Shown piece after piece: positions 11,478-23,800 of a stretch of 64,000 bases of DNA. A program made the position numbers and the translations under genes. Location of the stretch: assembly GCF_003597395.2 (NCBI RefSeq), contig NC_133770.1:28987352-29051351 (forward strand), given 5' to 3'. Position 1 is the stretch's first letter; the number at the start of each line of letters is the position of its first letter. Origin of the DNA: Chelonoidis abingdonii. Taxonomy: Eukaryota; Chordata; Testudines; Testudinidae. Under the pieces are notes generated by a model that saw nothing but the letters and a program-made list of their open reading frames with translations, did no database searches and was not told the origin of the DNA.

Positions 11478-11539
11478 GTTGGGGAGCATCTCATATACAT
11501 AAGCATAAAGTGGGGAGGATGGTATTACTGGATCAAATT

Positions 11540-11755
11540 CTTCTTTTAATAATAATAATAATAACAACCAGTAATAATACATATCTCTTAGACAGAAGTT
11601 TTCACCATAGATATCAAGGTGCTTCACAAAAGGAAGTCAGTATCATTACCCCCATTTTACAGGTAGGGAAACCAAGTCATACAGAGGTGGAAGCAATTTG
11701 TCCAAGATCACCCAGCAAACCAGTGGAAAAGCTAGGAATCCCCCTATTTTAGGCC
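11540..11755 (-). repeat. MIR SINE (minus strand)
   Basis: The reverse complement shows the MIR order: the segment complementary to ATTACCCCCATTTTACAGGT (11646-11665), then AACCAAGTCATACAGAGG, then CAAGATCACCCAGCAA. The left edge contains an (AAT)n run where the MIR tail would be. This is a common old tRNA-derived SINE with an L2-type 3' end. Confidence 0.8.
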
Positions 11756-11869
11756 TCAATCTTGCAAACTACTCTGCACCAGTGGTTCCCACTGTATGTG
11801 TAGAGCCTGGTTAAGTTAGATGAGACTTTGGATACATTTAGGCATCCGCCTGGGTAAATTAGTCTGCCA

Positions 11870-11955
11870 GATCTTGGCTTTAGTTTGGTGTCAATCCAGA
11901 GTAACTCTGTTGGCTTTTATGATATTATTCTGGATTTACACTTGTGTAGTTGAGA
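11870..11955. repeat. Palindromic repeat, TGTAAATCCAG family
   Basis: TGGTGTCAATCCAGAGTAAC and TTCTGGATTTACACTTGTGT (11929-11948) are inverted arms around a degraded TCTGTTGGCTT centre. This matches the family also seen intact at 54017-54050. Confidence 0.5.
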
Positions 11956-12199
11956 AGCCAATTTGACCCATAGTGTCTGGAATTCTAAAGCCAATAAGGG
12001 GTACAGAATTAGCACACAGTACTAGTGGCATAGAAATATCAGAGAACCTTAAAAAATCATCTGGCGTGTTTTGGATCCCTACCTATTCCATTCATTCCAT
12101 TACTTTTATTTGTATTTTCAGGTACAGATGCCAAATTCTTTGATTCACCTTTATCTTCAGCCCAGTTAGTAATGTCCCAGTCCAGTTCTCACAGAAGTT

Positions 12200-12247
12200 A
12201 GATGGCTAGACTCCCATTGACTTCAATGGGAGCTGGATTAGGCCCTA
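12200..12247. repeat. Palindrome core CTCCCATTGA-CT-TCAATGGGAG
   Basis: A perfect 10-bp inverted repeat with a 2-base spacer at 12211-12232, followed by CTGGATTAGGCCCTAA, a typical end of this palindromic family. Only one outer arm is recognisable. Confidence 0.6.
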
Positions 12248-12249
12248 AG

Positions 12250-13075
12250 TATGATTAGTGTGGTAAAACTAGTGGAAGGTAAAAGATAATGACATGTTCT
12301 GGGTCATGTCCTAGGGGATTGTGAGGAATAACAAGCCACCTGCCCATTCCGATCTGATTATTTTTTCAAACATGACATTGAAATGCAGTCTGTCTTCAAT
12401 AATAAACACACTTTCTGATAGATTTCCAGAGGTCCATTCACTGTCCATCAAAATGGATTATCAGCAGACGATTGATAAAGACATTATTCTTTTCTCACAT
12501 CTCCAGTGAAACTGCATTAACTATGGTGGAATTATTCCTAATGCTCACTGCTATGGAAGAGAATCAGGCACTTACTTGTTGTGAAAATAAGAGTTGTCAG
12601 AAGTCACTTAATAGAAATGGGATATCAATAACCACACAATGAAAAGGACTGACATGGGAAATACTGGAGAGGGGGAAAAAAATCAGTAAAACTGCAGATG
12701 CTTCAGAAATTAAGCCAGCAATTCTCTACCTGCTGCTCCAAAAAGAAAACTGCCAACTCTGCTGAGTGTAAATGAAGCAAGAAATTGTTTTGTGGGAACA
12801 GAGTAAAGAAATAAAAGGTCCTGGGGCAGAACAATTGTACAAAACAAGCTAGAAATACAGGGCAAACTGTTAGTGAAATTGCATTTGAGCCCACATTGAA
12901 GATCTCAAATCAACCTGTTCTTGGGCATCCTACCCCAGGAAATTCAATGAAACTGATACAAATAAGAAAAGCAATCAATCATGTTCCAAGTGCTTTCTTG
13001 GTGCTCTGAGGAAAAAAAGAAGAAATTATCATGCATTCCATAAACAAAAGGAATTAGGGCATTGTTGTTGGTAGT
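12250..13075. other. Unassigned stretch
   Basis: No gene or repeat recognised. Confidence 0.45.
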
Positions 13076-14260
13076 TTCATAGAGTTGCAGAATCACAGAA
13101 ATGTGGGGCGGGAAGAAACTTCAAAAGGTTAGCGAGCCGAGCCCCTTGCACTGTGCAGAACTAAGTATAACTAGATCATCTCTGATAGGTGTTTGTCTAG
13201 CCTGTTCTTAAAACCACCTAATGATGAGAATTCGACAATCTCCCTTGGAACACTGTTCCGGTGCTTAACTATTCTCATAGGCAGAAAGTTTTTCCTAATA
13301 CCTAACCTATATATCCCTTGCTGAAGATTAAGCTGATTACTTCTTCTCCTACCTTCAGGGTATAATTGGTCACTCTCTTCTTTATAACAGACCTTAATAT
13401 ATCTGAAGACTGTTATCAGGTCCTTCCTAAGTCTTCTTTGCTCAAGACTAAACATGCTCTTTTTTTTAACCTTTCCTCATAAGTCAGATTTTCTAAACCT
13501 TTTATCACTGTTGCTCTTCTCTGGACTGTCTCCAATTCGTCCACATCTTTCCTAGAACTCAACACAGTACTCCAGTTGAGGCCTCATCAGTGCCAGGCAG
13601 AGTGGGACAACCACCTCCTGTGTCTTCCATATGACACTCTGTTAATACACATCAGAATATTAGCCTTTTTCACAATTGCATTATGTAGCTGACACATATT
13701 CAGTTTGTGATCCACTATAAGCCCCATATCCTTTTCTGCAGCACTATCACCTAGCCAGTTAGTTCCCATTGTGTAGTTTTCCATTTGATTTTTCCTTCTT
13801 AAGTTTAGTACTTTGCACTTACCTTTACTGCATATCATCTTGTTGATTTCAGACCAATTCTCCAATTTGTCAAAGTCATTTTAGTCCCTCACAGCTTGGT
13901 GTCGTCTTCAGATTTTATAAGCATACTCTTCACTCCATTATCCATGTCATTAATAAAAATGTTGACTAGTAGTGGACCCAGGACAGAACAATTTGGGATG
14001 CCATTAGATACACCCTCCCAGTTTGACCCAAAGCATTGATAATTACTCTTTGAGTACCGTCTTTCCACAAGTTATGCACCCACCTTATAATAATTGAAAA
14101 GACACTACATTTTTGTAGTTTCCTTATGAGAATTTCATGGGATACTGCATCAAAACCCTTACTAAAAATCAAAACACATCATGTTTACAGCTTCCCCACA
14201 TCCACTAGACCAGTGATCCTGTCAAAGAAGGAAATTAGGTTGGTTTGGCATGATTTGCTT
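13076..14260 (-). mobile_element. CR1 LINE, 3' 1.2 kb of ORF2 and tail
   Basis: A long CR1 copy whose 3' terminus, the complement of TCATAGAGTTGCAGAATCACAG, is at 13076. Moving up the minus strand I see the C-terminal ORF2 block (13171-13455) with LRRDLITVF-like KDLITVFRY, the phrase VPREIVEFSSLGGFKNRLDK, and then ENWSEINKM...KCKVLNLRR (13780-13865). Above that is the RT region with FSKGFDAVSHEIL (about 14130-14165), the aspartate block of RT, and a degraded FADD box reading SEDD. Frameshifts divide it into at least three frames, so it cannot encode a working protein. The 5' end is truncated near 14260, the usual outcome of incomplete reverse transcription. Confidence 0.9.
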
Positions 14261-14429
14261 GTTATTTAGTATTAATGGTCAGGCAGCTGGTGTACTGTGA
14301 CCTCTCCTTTTTAAACAAATCATTACTGTCTTACTGTTACTTTTTGCTCCTCCAAATCTTTTTTCACATGATCTTGTTGACTGTCATCTTACAGTTAGGC
14401 AGTATGCTCATTGGAGAAGGATCTATCTT

Positions 14430-14545
14430 TCCATTATATGTATATTTAGAGCCTTGATCTCTAACTGGGCCCTCTGGATACAGCTACAATACAAACATCA
14501 ATAAAATAATTCATCATTAATATTGTATTATCAAAATAATAAAGT
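14430..14545 (+). repeat. L3-type LINE tail
   Basis: TTTAGAGCCTTGATCTCTAA, GGGCCCTCTGGATACAGC and a closing AATAAAATAATTCATCATTA follow the order of the old L3 (CR1 clade) 3' tail. Degraded. Confidence 0.45.
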
Positions 14546-14590
14546 AATGTCCATTGCTTTGCAAGGGCCTCATATTAGAAGGTTCTGAGG

Positions 14591-14722
14591 TGATTCAGGG
14601 AAGCACTTGCTTTCACTTTGATTTCAGTGGGATGTAGGCATGTGTTTAGATGTTTTACTGAATAGGAATGAACTGAAGCATGTGGTTAATGTTAAGCATA
14701 TGCTTAAGCACTTTGCTGAATC
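14591..14722. repeat. Palindromic repeat, GATTCAG...CTGAATC arms
   Basis: The left arm GATTCAGGGAAGCACTTGCT faces the right arm GCTTAAGCACTTTGCTGAAT (14702-14721), with a TTTGATTTCAGTGGGA core between them. This belongs to the group of palindromic repeats with a 'TTGACTTCAATGG'-like centre. Confidence 0.65.
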
Positions 14723-14744
14723 AGCGCCTCAATGCTCTGGGCAC

Positions 14745-15879
14745 CTACTCTGTCACTGAGCTCTTACCTGTGAGTATGAAACAATATTTTAAAAACACCT
14801 TTGTAAAATGTATTCAGCACTAAATGCTATAATGTGTTTATACTCTTGAATTGTCTTGCTTCATTTAATTATAGGTACTGGAAAGAAAAAAAAGTTGTTA
14901 TGAGAGGTAGGGAGACAGCCAACAAAACAAACAAAAAAACCTAAAAGTGTTAAGTATACATTTGTATATATTTGGAAGAAAGACTAGAACAGCCTATACT
15001 TATCAATTCAATAATTTGTTTCTCTCTGTCTGTTGAAAAGAAAACAGAAGCAAATATACTATGATGGCTAAAAATCATGGCTAAAAAGTATGTGCAATGG
15101 CTCAGTGTCTGTCTGATGATACAAACCAGAAAATTCAATGCCAAGGTCAAAATCGACATCTTAACTCATTTTAAATTGAGTGTCAGCCTTCAATTTGTAT
15201 TTTTTAGGGTTTTTATAGTCAAACCAGACTTTTCAGGTAAATTATACATATTTTATCCATAAATTTTCTGAGGGTAGGGGTAATATTTCATGGAAGGATA
15301 TAAAACATATACAAGACATATCCAACAAAACCATTAATCTGTATTCTATTTATTTGAAATAATTTGAATGGGTGAATTTTTCAAAAAAAGTTGCTACGCT
15401 CCTAATAACGTTGTTACAACTACATAATAGGAGACTGTAGCTGTCCTAATTCCAAGAGTCAACACAATATACAGTAGCATTGCCTGTTATTACGCACAGC
15501 ATACTTTGAACTTTCACATGCCTTTATTTATTCAACAGACGGCAGAGCTTGCGAAAGGAGCAAACATCTTCCTGACAAGACAGCATCTCATTTTGTGAAG
15601 AGAAATTGCCAGGTATACTTTCTGGCTGGTAAATAAACTGATTGCCTGAGTCTTTCCAAGAGGAATTAACTACTTGCCACAGCCACACAGGGGCAGGGAA
15701 GCGTGAACAGTGGAATCATGCAATCCTTAATTCACTAGTTGGCAAAAAGAAATTGAATATAATATGCAATACTGTGCAAATTTATGCTTAAAACAAAAAA
15801 CTCACCTCTAAGCCCATGGGTTTCACCTGCATAATAATCTGGAGACTAAGAACCTTTCTGGAGAATTTTTACATGAACC
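14745..15879. other. Unassigned stretch
   Basis: Nothing recognised. Confidence 0.45.
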
Positions 15880-16008
15880 TAGCATTTTGGGGCAGGGACT
15901 ATCATTTATTATGAGTTTGTATGATGCCAAGCACAATTGGTCCAAATTTGAGTGTGGCATCTAGATGCTACTACAACATAAATATTAAATAATAGTAATA
16001 AGGATCTG
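15880..16008 (+). repeat. L3-type LINE tail
   Basis: GGGGCAGGGACTATCATTTA (15890-15909), GCCAAGCACAATTGG, AGATGCTACTACAACATAAA and a closing AATAATAGTAATAA match the L3 3' tail order. Confidence 0.65.
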
Positions 16009-16334
16009 ACAGCAGGGATATAATTCTCTATTACATTCTGTGGGATCACTTAAAAGCACTATATGAAAGAGTATTATTACAACTATATGTTTTTGAGCAA
16101 TTTTTATAGAATCCTATTTAATTTCCATAGAACCCTACAGGTTTCATTCCTATTAAATTCTGTAGGATTTTTCCATAAGAGATGATACCCCAACCTAAGT
16201 TTCTCACAAAAATTTTCAAAAGTCACCTGATTTTCCCTTTCATTAGACCATTTTTTAACCCTGATATAATTAACTGAATTATGCTTGATAACACTAGTAT
16301 AGTGGAGCTGAGAATCAAGCCATTAAATGGAAAA

Positions 16335-16460
16335 TAATAATACTTAACTCTTATATAGTGCTTTTCATCAATAAATCTCAGAGTCTTACAAGGGTAGTAA
16401 ATATCATCTCCATTTTACAGATGAGCCACCAGAGCCAGTGTGAATGCCTGGGAAATGCCA
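16335..16460 (-). repeat. MIR SINE 3' part
   Basis: The complement of the MIR tail: TATATAGTGCTTTTCATC, then CTCAGAGTCTTACAA, then CATCTCCATTTTACAGATGA (16406-16425). Confidence 0.7.
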
Positions 16461-18228
16461 TATGTAAACCCAGCAAGGTCCAATGAAAAGTGTTTAATAA
16501 CAGCTAGGACTTCTCTGTCAGGTACTATTGAAAAGAGTGTATCGTCCTCATGGAACAATATTTATAAATGAGGATTCACCATATTACATGCAAATCTTCT
16601 ATGTACATTCCACAATTTCCTACGACATTTTTCATGCACACAGACCACCTTAGAAACTCCCTCAGACTGACTTACTTTGTGTTCTTATCACTAGTTCATG
16701 ATTTATTCCCCTAGTATTTGTTATCTTACACTATTATCTGTTTCTCTTGTTCATTTTGAAGCTGTCCATAATTTGCCACTGAAAATGTCATGGGAGAATG
16801 ATACAGTTCTGTTACAGGCATAGTATTGACCCGCCCGCTCCCCGCTAGTATCCTTCAAGTACTATTATTTTCTTTTGGTCTGTCCAACCATGTCTCCTAC
16901 CTGTTTCTTCTGGGAAGCACCACTCTTAACAAATATTTTCCTACCAGATCAAATCCATTTACACATACATGCACCCAAGATTCAACTGCTAATATTCCTC
17001 TTAAGGTTTTTTTATTGCCTGAAATGTCTGCTCAATTGGTGACTGTGGTCAACTTTTTATTATGACTTGTGTTTCTAGCATAGATGGTTGCTAGTGTTTT
17101 CCTTGAACTAGTTGGATGGATGGATGGCTACTTGGTATAATTCACTTGCAATAAAAATATTTTTGAGCATAAAATAATGCAGTGTGTATAATGGATGTTT
17201 CTTGCTAATATTAGCCACAGCTTGCACACTGTAGGTCATGTCCAGAGCCTAAGGGACAAGGGAGACATTCCACAAAAGCTACTTCAATCCAGTTGCTGAA
17301 GTCAGGCGAGGGTGAGGGCATGACAGGCACTCTTTTGTCTTGGCATCCCTGTTGATAGCCACTTCAGCTCTGAGGTGGTTTGTCACCTTCTATGGCTCAG
17401 CCCTCCAACTGGGCCACAAATTTTACCCACCCCTTCCCAAGTATGAAAAGAGTCCAACAAAAGGCTAATTCCATTGCCCAATGAGGGGCTTCAGATTTCA
17501 CCTGGCCAAAGTTCCTGACCTGGGACCTTCTGGGGTATGGGCTCTTCTTACTCTTAAATCTCCCATCTCTGAGATACTAGGCATTTTGCCTCCAACCTTA
17601 TGAGGAGGTGGGTAGGGGAACCTAGACTCACCCTCTCAACCAGATTCTGATTCAAGGAACCAAAGGTAGGCAGTGAGTCCTGCATCATGAGCTATATGGT
17701 TGCCTTCCTGGATCACTTCCTACTGGTCTCCCCACACAAGAGGGAAAAGCAAAGGTTTGTAAAAATAAATCAAAGGTGAGGAATACCACCAGTAATTGAG
17801 GTCTTGACAGCTAGGCCTCCAACTGTGCTCCTTTTGCAGAGCTTCAGAGTTAGGTCTGCATGCCTTCCCTAGTTGTCTGCAAGTGAACTATTCTGCTCCC
17901 CTTTTCAGCTCCTTCTCCAGCCTGTGTATGCATTGCAGGTGTGGAGGTGGGTCCAGATCTGCTCCTTAACCCCTTCCTCTCCAGTGTGGGTTTGCACAGA
18001 CCATTAAGGTTCCATGCAGAAGTACATGCCAGAGTGTCTGCATCTCCCACACTGAACCCCTTTAAGCAGGCTTGCTTTAGCTGACAAAATGGGTGCTTTA
18101 CAAACAGAAATGACTGAAACCAGTGATGAGGAATCATCTTAACCCTATGGTTCTAGTGTGATAGAAAAAGATAAAAAGAAGTGGCTAGTTGTCCACTTCC
18201 ATAATGTTTATGGTCCACTGTCATAATC
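16461..18228. other. Unassigned stretch, GC-richer block 17280-18060
   Basis: No gene recognised. The block at 17280-18060 is richer in GC and in C/T runs than its surroundings and reads like an old interspersed repeat, possibly an LTR. I cannot assign it. Confidence 0.35.
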
Positions 18229-18229
18229 C

Positions 18230-18360
18230 TCTGCCATGCTTACCTCTTTCCAAGCTAAACAGTTCTAGTATTTTTAATCTTTTTTTGTACAGCAGCCACA
18301 CCCCCAAAACTGTACTCACTTTCATTACCCTTCTCTGCACCTTCAGTGAAACTGCTATGC
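18230..18360 (-). mobile_element. Short CR1 fragment
   Basis: CTCTTTCCAAGCTAAACAGT (18244-18263), TTTTTAATCTTTTTTTGTAC and ACCCTTCTCTGCACCTTCAG match the complement of a CR1 3' region. Truncated on both sides. Confidence 0.65.
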
Positions 18361-18544
18361 TGGCTGACAAGACCAATGATACCAAAGGGACAAAAGTAGG
18401 AAGGAGACAGCAACTGAGAATGGAACAGACACCAAATTAAGTAGTTTTTTTCTCTTAGAAGGTTACAATTTGCTAGAGAACAAATAAGGAGGCTGGGTCC
18501 ATGCAGTTTAATAGGGAAAATAATATTTTAAGAAGTAGTGCAGT

Positions 18545-18780
18545 TAAATTTGTTTTCAGTAGAACTGGTCAGAAAATTTCCATCCATGTTTTTTTCAATG
18601 GCACATGCAATTTCCATAAAATGGACATTTTTTATTTTGCTGAATTTTTTTGATTTTCCATCTGGAAAGTTTATTTTCTGTCAGCTTGACCTGAATCAAA
18701 ATATTTGGGGGTTTTGAGCCAAATCAAAATGATGGGCAGAAATTCCAATTTTCAACCAGCTCTACTTTTTATTCTTTGAA
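18545..18780. repeat. AT-rich palindromic MITE, ends near CAGCTCTAC
   Basis: Rich in GAAAATTT, TTTCCATAAAATGG and AATCAAAAT in both orientations. It ends CAATTTTCAACCAGCTCTAC (18751-18770). Related by composition and ends to 8058-8139, 29620-29870, 51940-52350 and 52795-52945. Confidence 0.5.
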
Positions 18781-20196
18781 GTACAGAAGGGAGAAAATTC
18801 CTTCCAGCCCACAATGTAGAAAAGGATGCAGGGAAAAGTTCTGGACATCAGCAGGAGACAGACACTTTAACTCCCACTAATACGCAGGCACTTAGAAGCC
18901 TTTGCCTTCATTTTCCTCATGAGCTGACCCCCGTGGGGCACCTGAAGGCTATATGGATGATTTATGGAGCTGCTCATGCTATGTTACCTATCTTCTACAC
19001 ATTAGCAAATAATTAATTGTTTCAGCTGTAAAAAGATATGATTTGTATTCAGGGGTAAATGTGGTTCATTGGATATAAACATGAGGTTGAAACATAGATT
19101 CCACTATTGTTTTTAAAAATATTCTCCATGGAAAAAATACAAATTTGTATGTTCTATAGATTCATCCTGTTACTAGTCTTCAGTGGATCTTTCTTTTGGT
19201 GAATTCTCTTAGATGGTCTATTTAATTACAGTGCTTCTTTTCCCAGGCTCACCTTTGGTTTAACAATCTAACCATCTGTTGCCGCTAATTCCACAGATCT
19301 GTGCATCCAGTTGAGGCTTCACGTTTCTGAGTACTAATGTATATCAGGATTTTTTAAAAAATTCCCTTTAGAAATATGTAGCCCCAGTTCTTGGAAAGAG
19401 AAAACAAAATCCCTCCATAAAGATGAATCCTGCAAGTTCCTCACTGTAGTTTGCATCTAAGAATAGCTTCATGTGTTTTTTCTTGGAATTGTTGTCAAGT
19501 AGCAACTTCCCTCTCACCCTTGAATTGTTTCCCAACAATTGGGAGTTGTTCTATAGCCTATACGATGGCAGCTTGTGATAGCAAGTATTTTAATAACCAC
19601 AGGAAGAATTAGCTTTAATTCTAACATTTCGTAAGAAAAGTATACGAGGGTGAAGGGGAATAGTCCTCATCACATTTTCATGGGCATTTCTATTTTAAGA
19701 TTATCACTTTCAGTGCTTAGTTTACATTAGTCTCCACTAAGAAGATACTTAAAACCAGCAAATCCTCCTCATCAGCAACAGTCAGAAGTAGAGGTGCCAG
19801 ACTGAATTACATACATTTTCACACAACAGTTCTGGAGAAGTATTTCTGGTGTTGCAGAGGTCAAGGTTCAATGTGCAGCAACATCCAGACCTGATACTCC
19901 CTATGGCATGATGTAGGAGCTAGTGTCCTTTGAGGTGGTGAAAAGTTTATAAAGCTTTATTTTCTTTTTTCAGGTACATGGAAGCTTTTTAGTGTGTGGA
20001 CGCTCTTTATCTTTGTGTGCTGTGTAGCACCAAGCATGTTGCCTATGCTGAAAAATAATAAATGCAGCAATGAATGTAGCAAAGAAAAAAAAACATTTGA
20101 GTTAACTATGACAATGAGGTAATGATGTATACAAACAATATATCAACAGAGAAAATGTTAGCCTGGTGTTCTTAGTGCAAAAGAGCTATAACATGA
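18781..20196. other. Unassigned stretch
   Basis: No gene or repeat recognised. Confidence 0.45.
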
Positions 20197-20600
20197 TTTC
20201 ATAGCGTCCAAGGCCTAAAGTAAAACTATGGTCATCGAATCTGACCTCCTCTGTAACATAGGACTTCCCCAAAATAATTCCTAGAGCAGATCTTTTAGAA
20301 AAAATATCCAATCTTGACTTTAAAATTGTAAATTATGGAGACTCCACCTTGACCTTGTTCCACTAGTTAATTACCCTCACTAGTAAAAATTTACACCTTA
20401 TTTCCAGTCTGAATTTGTCTACCTTCAATGTCCACACATTGGATTGTGTTATACCTTTCTGTGCTAGACTGAAGAGCCCATTATCATATTTGTTCCCCAT
20501 GTAGGTACTTACAAAATGTGATGAAGTCACCTGTTAACCTTCTCTTTGTTAAACTAAATAGATTGAGCTCCTTGACTCTATCACTACAAGTCATATGTGT
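20197..20600 (-). mobile_element. CR1 LINE 3' end
   Basis: The complement of a CR1 tail starts at TTTCATAGCGTCCAAGGC (20199). It continues through the 'TTCCACTAGTTAATTACCCT' segment (20358-20377) and TACACCTTATTTCCAGTCTG to CTGTGCTAGACTGAAGAGCC. Diverged, 5' truncated, stops in all frames. Confidence 0.8.
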
Positions 20601-22684
20601 GCTGGGATTCAGACTGGTTGATGGCAATTGTACTTGTTTATTATTGTATCACAATAGCACTCAAAGACTCTGGTTAGAAAGAGGACCTAATCCTGCTGGA
20701 GGCTGTAAAATTACATATTAAAATACAGCCTGTGTCCCAAAGGTTTACAATCTGAGGGGCAGGACTAAAGTCTGTTGCAGTCAGTGAGGAAAGTCTCATC
20801 AACTACAGTGACTTTGGATCTGATTCTAATATTGTTAATCCTGGTTTTAAACTGTGTTCACCTGTAAATACTAATTGCAAAGTTGCCAGACCACTTAAGA
20901 ATTAATCATTTCATGGATTAGAATATTTCAGTTCCTGTAGTAACATTATTTTTGCATGTGAAGGAGTCCTCTTCCCACGTGATACCAGAAAATCTTAATT
21001 TCCCTTAGTCAGACTCTATATTTAGCCTTGGTTAACAATTTCATAACTCCTGCTTTAGAGTGACATAATAGATCGATATCCATGAGGCCAGCACAGAAAG
21101 GGACATCTATATTTTCAAATTATCATGTGATCAACTAGCCAGACAGTTATACATTTGGGAAATGCAAGGAGATATATGCTGAAGATTTGCTTTATTTATT
21201 GTCATGCTGTGCATTGCCTCCTGATGGACAGTAAATAGGACAACACCGCCCTAGGCTCCAGATGTAAATATTTTACTGCTTCAGTAGCAGTGCTAAACGG
21301 GATGAGTGCCTTATAGGGATACAATCAATTTACACATCACACTCAGATCAGAATATTTTTTTACCTACTATGGTTACAAATAACACTTGAGATAATGATA
21401 AATGAAAGAGATAGGAGAAAAAAATGTTTCTGTTTGTTCCCCCTCCCCCAGTTTGTTTACTCTGTGCATCAGACAATAGTTTGTCTATCATAGTGTAGGA
21501 GAACTGCACTGAGATCAAAGGTTTGCCTGACAGATAGGAGTTACTTTGGATAGTCAGAGTCCTGGCTTGAGCAAAACGCATGGAGGTAGGGATTGGAATC
21601 CTTTATAGAGACAAAAAGAGAAGGGAAAATTTAAAGGGACTACCTTAAAGTCATCATGGAAATGCTGCAGGAGTAGCAACTGACTTTTTTTTTTAATTGT
21701 ATTTGAATGAGGTTATTTGTAAAAGTAGAACAGTATTATCTGACTCCAGGTTTAAAAAGACAACATTACTGATGTTTGTAGAATTCTGTAATATCTCTCT
21801 CCTGCATACAGAACTCTGCAAAGTCCTTCCTGGTACTGATAAGAGGGGAAAAAAATCTAACTCTGTCAAAGAAGTACTCAGAATGATACACTCCAAACCT
21901 CTACTCTCTCAAGACAGGGCTAAGCTATCAGTGCTGTCACCATTTCTGGGGGAGGGACCCCACTGATGGAGCCTCAGTACATATAAGACTGGAATGCTGA
22001 GAATTTATCAGCTCTCATACCAATTAGTGCTGGAGACTTGGAGCTGAGCTATGTATCCACCTATCAGTCAGTAGTATGAACAGCAGCTAAATAAGTGATA
22101 GACCTATCCTGAATACTTCTGTCATTGAAAGGTTCCGAACATGCTTAGACTGCTCCACTAGGCTGCTGATACTGAATAGACAAATGGTTTGATTGTTACT
22201 ACAAATATCAGCGTATATCATACCGGCTGCTCAGAACAAATGATATTCTAAGTAGTTATTGGAGTTATTGCTCATGCTTTGAAGAATATAAAATGATGCT
22301 GAGGTTTAAATAAGATTAAATAAGGAGTCAAAGTGCTGTATTAATAATATTTTGCTAATTGTCTCTTCCGTAAACACACGACACATATATATATATACAT
22401 CTCCAGACATTTTCTATGGTAAGTTCCATTCCAAGTAATAGAAGTGTTCTAAGACCTGTTTATTCATCAGCCAGAACTGATTTAAGGGAATATACATGTT
22501 AATTCAGCTATACAACCGCAGCATGTAACTATGTAGAAAATACATCACTTGCCATCAAATGGTTTTACACTAGTGTTAGATGGTATATTAAAGTATGCTC
22601 CATTTTCATGACAGTCTGGGACATCCACCAAGAGAGATTAGAAATTCAGTACTGGGCTACATCAACAAGGAAACAATTTTGTGA
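20601..22684. other. Unassigned stretch
   Basis: No gene recognised. A weak L3-tail resemblance at 20715-20765 (CCCAAAGGTTTACAATCTGA) is the only repeat-like signal. Confidence 0.4.
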
Positions 22685-22845
22685 ATAAGGTATTGGAATG
22701 GGCTACAGGAGGAGACCTGAATTCAGTTCCTAGTTCTGCTGCAGACTTCCTCTGTGACTTTGCGCAACTGATTTAACTTCTTTGTACCTTAGTTCCCTAG
22801 GTGTGAAATGCAGCTAACTCCTCCTTTCTCCCACCCTTTCAGTGA
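22685..22845 (+). repeat. MIR SINE
   Basis: Plus-strand MIR order: GACCTGAATTCAGTTCCTAG (22712-22731), TCTGTGACTTTGCGCAACTG (22751-22770), then CCTTAGTTCCCTAGGTGTGA. Confidence 0.8.
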
Positions 22846-23640
22846 CATGTCTATTTAGACTCTAAACTCTTTGGTTCAGGGAAAATCTGTAGCTCAACGT
22901 GGCTTTATCTTAGTTGAGGCCACTCAAATAAAAATAATATCAATACCTGTTATTAACATGGCGCATGTTCTTATGTAACAAGATTCATGACACACAGTTC
23001 TGAAAAACCTCCCAGTTCTCCATACTTAAATAAAGATGTTGTGATCTGTAACCTGCCTCCTGCTGATTGTGAGGTGTGAAAGGCCACATCCTCAGCTGGC
23101 GCCAGGTGGCATAACTCGGGTCAACTGTCAAATGCAGCTGAAACATTCTTCCCCATTACAGCCCTTTATGAAAATGAATGAGTTAAACGTTCCCTCTCAG
23201 TTCAATGGCCTCACACCAGAAATAAATCTGGCCTAATATATCTGGTCTGAGATTTCCGAAGCTTCCTTGAGCAGTTAGATGCCCAGCTCCTATTCACTTT
23301 AGCAGGAAATGTGTGACCAACAGTCCCCACTCCCTAGGCAACTTTGACACTCTCAATCCTTTTGCTTAGTCTGTATGTCACGGGTAAATATGCCTGCAAT
23401 GGAGAGCTTCACTTTAGGCTAAACAAATTTTAGCCAATCCCTTGTTTTTTATGTGTTCTCCAACAATATATGACTAGATGCTGTATTCCTTCCACACCCA
23501 AAGCCTCCCATTAACTTCACTAGGAGTTTTGAGCGTGCAAGGAGTGCCATTTGGAACTTATGATGTGGATACACCCTTTATTGTTTCCAAAGGAAGATTG
23601 CACTGGGACTCATACACTGTACAGAGATAGGATAGATACA
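22846..23640. other. Unassigned with two palindrome fragments
   Basis: CATCCTCAGCTGGCGCCAGG at 23088-23107 and the stretch near 23262-23320 (GCAGTTAGATGCCCAGCTCC) look like half-copies of the palindromic repeat families described elsewhere. Nothing else seen. Confidence 0.35.
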
Positions 23641-23644
23641 TATT

Positions 23645-23800
23645 CATTATTACATTATTACAGTAGAGCCTCATTTGAGACAATGACTAGGCAACACCCC
23701 AGATTGCGCCTCATGAAAATCCATTAAATATAATGGCTTTGAAAGAAAGGGTGATGCCAGGGTCAGATAAGTGTAAACCAGTTCTACTAGGTAATAGAGT
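23645..23800. repeat. Possible Tigger-like MITE fragment
   Basis: It begins ACAGTAGAGCCTCATTTGAG, like the CAGTAGAACCTCA end of the mariner/Tigger-like element at 43752. No right end found. Weak. Confidence 0.3.
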
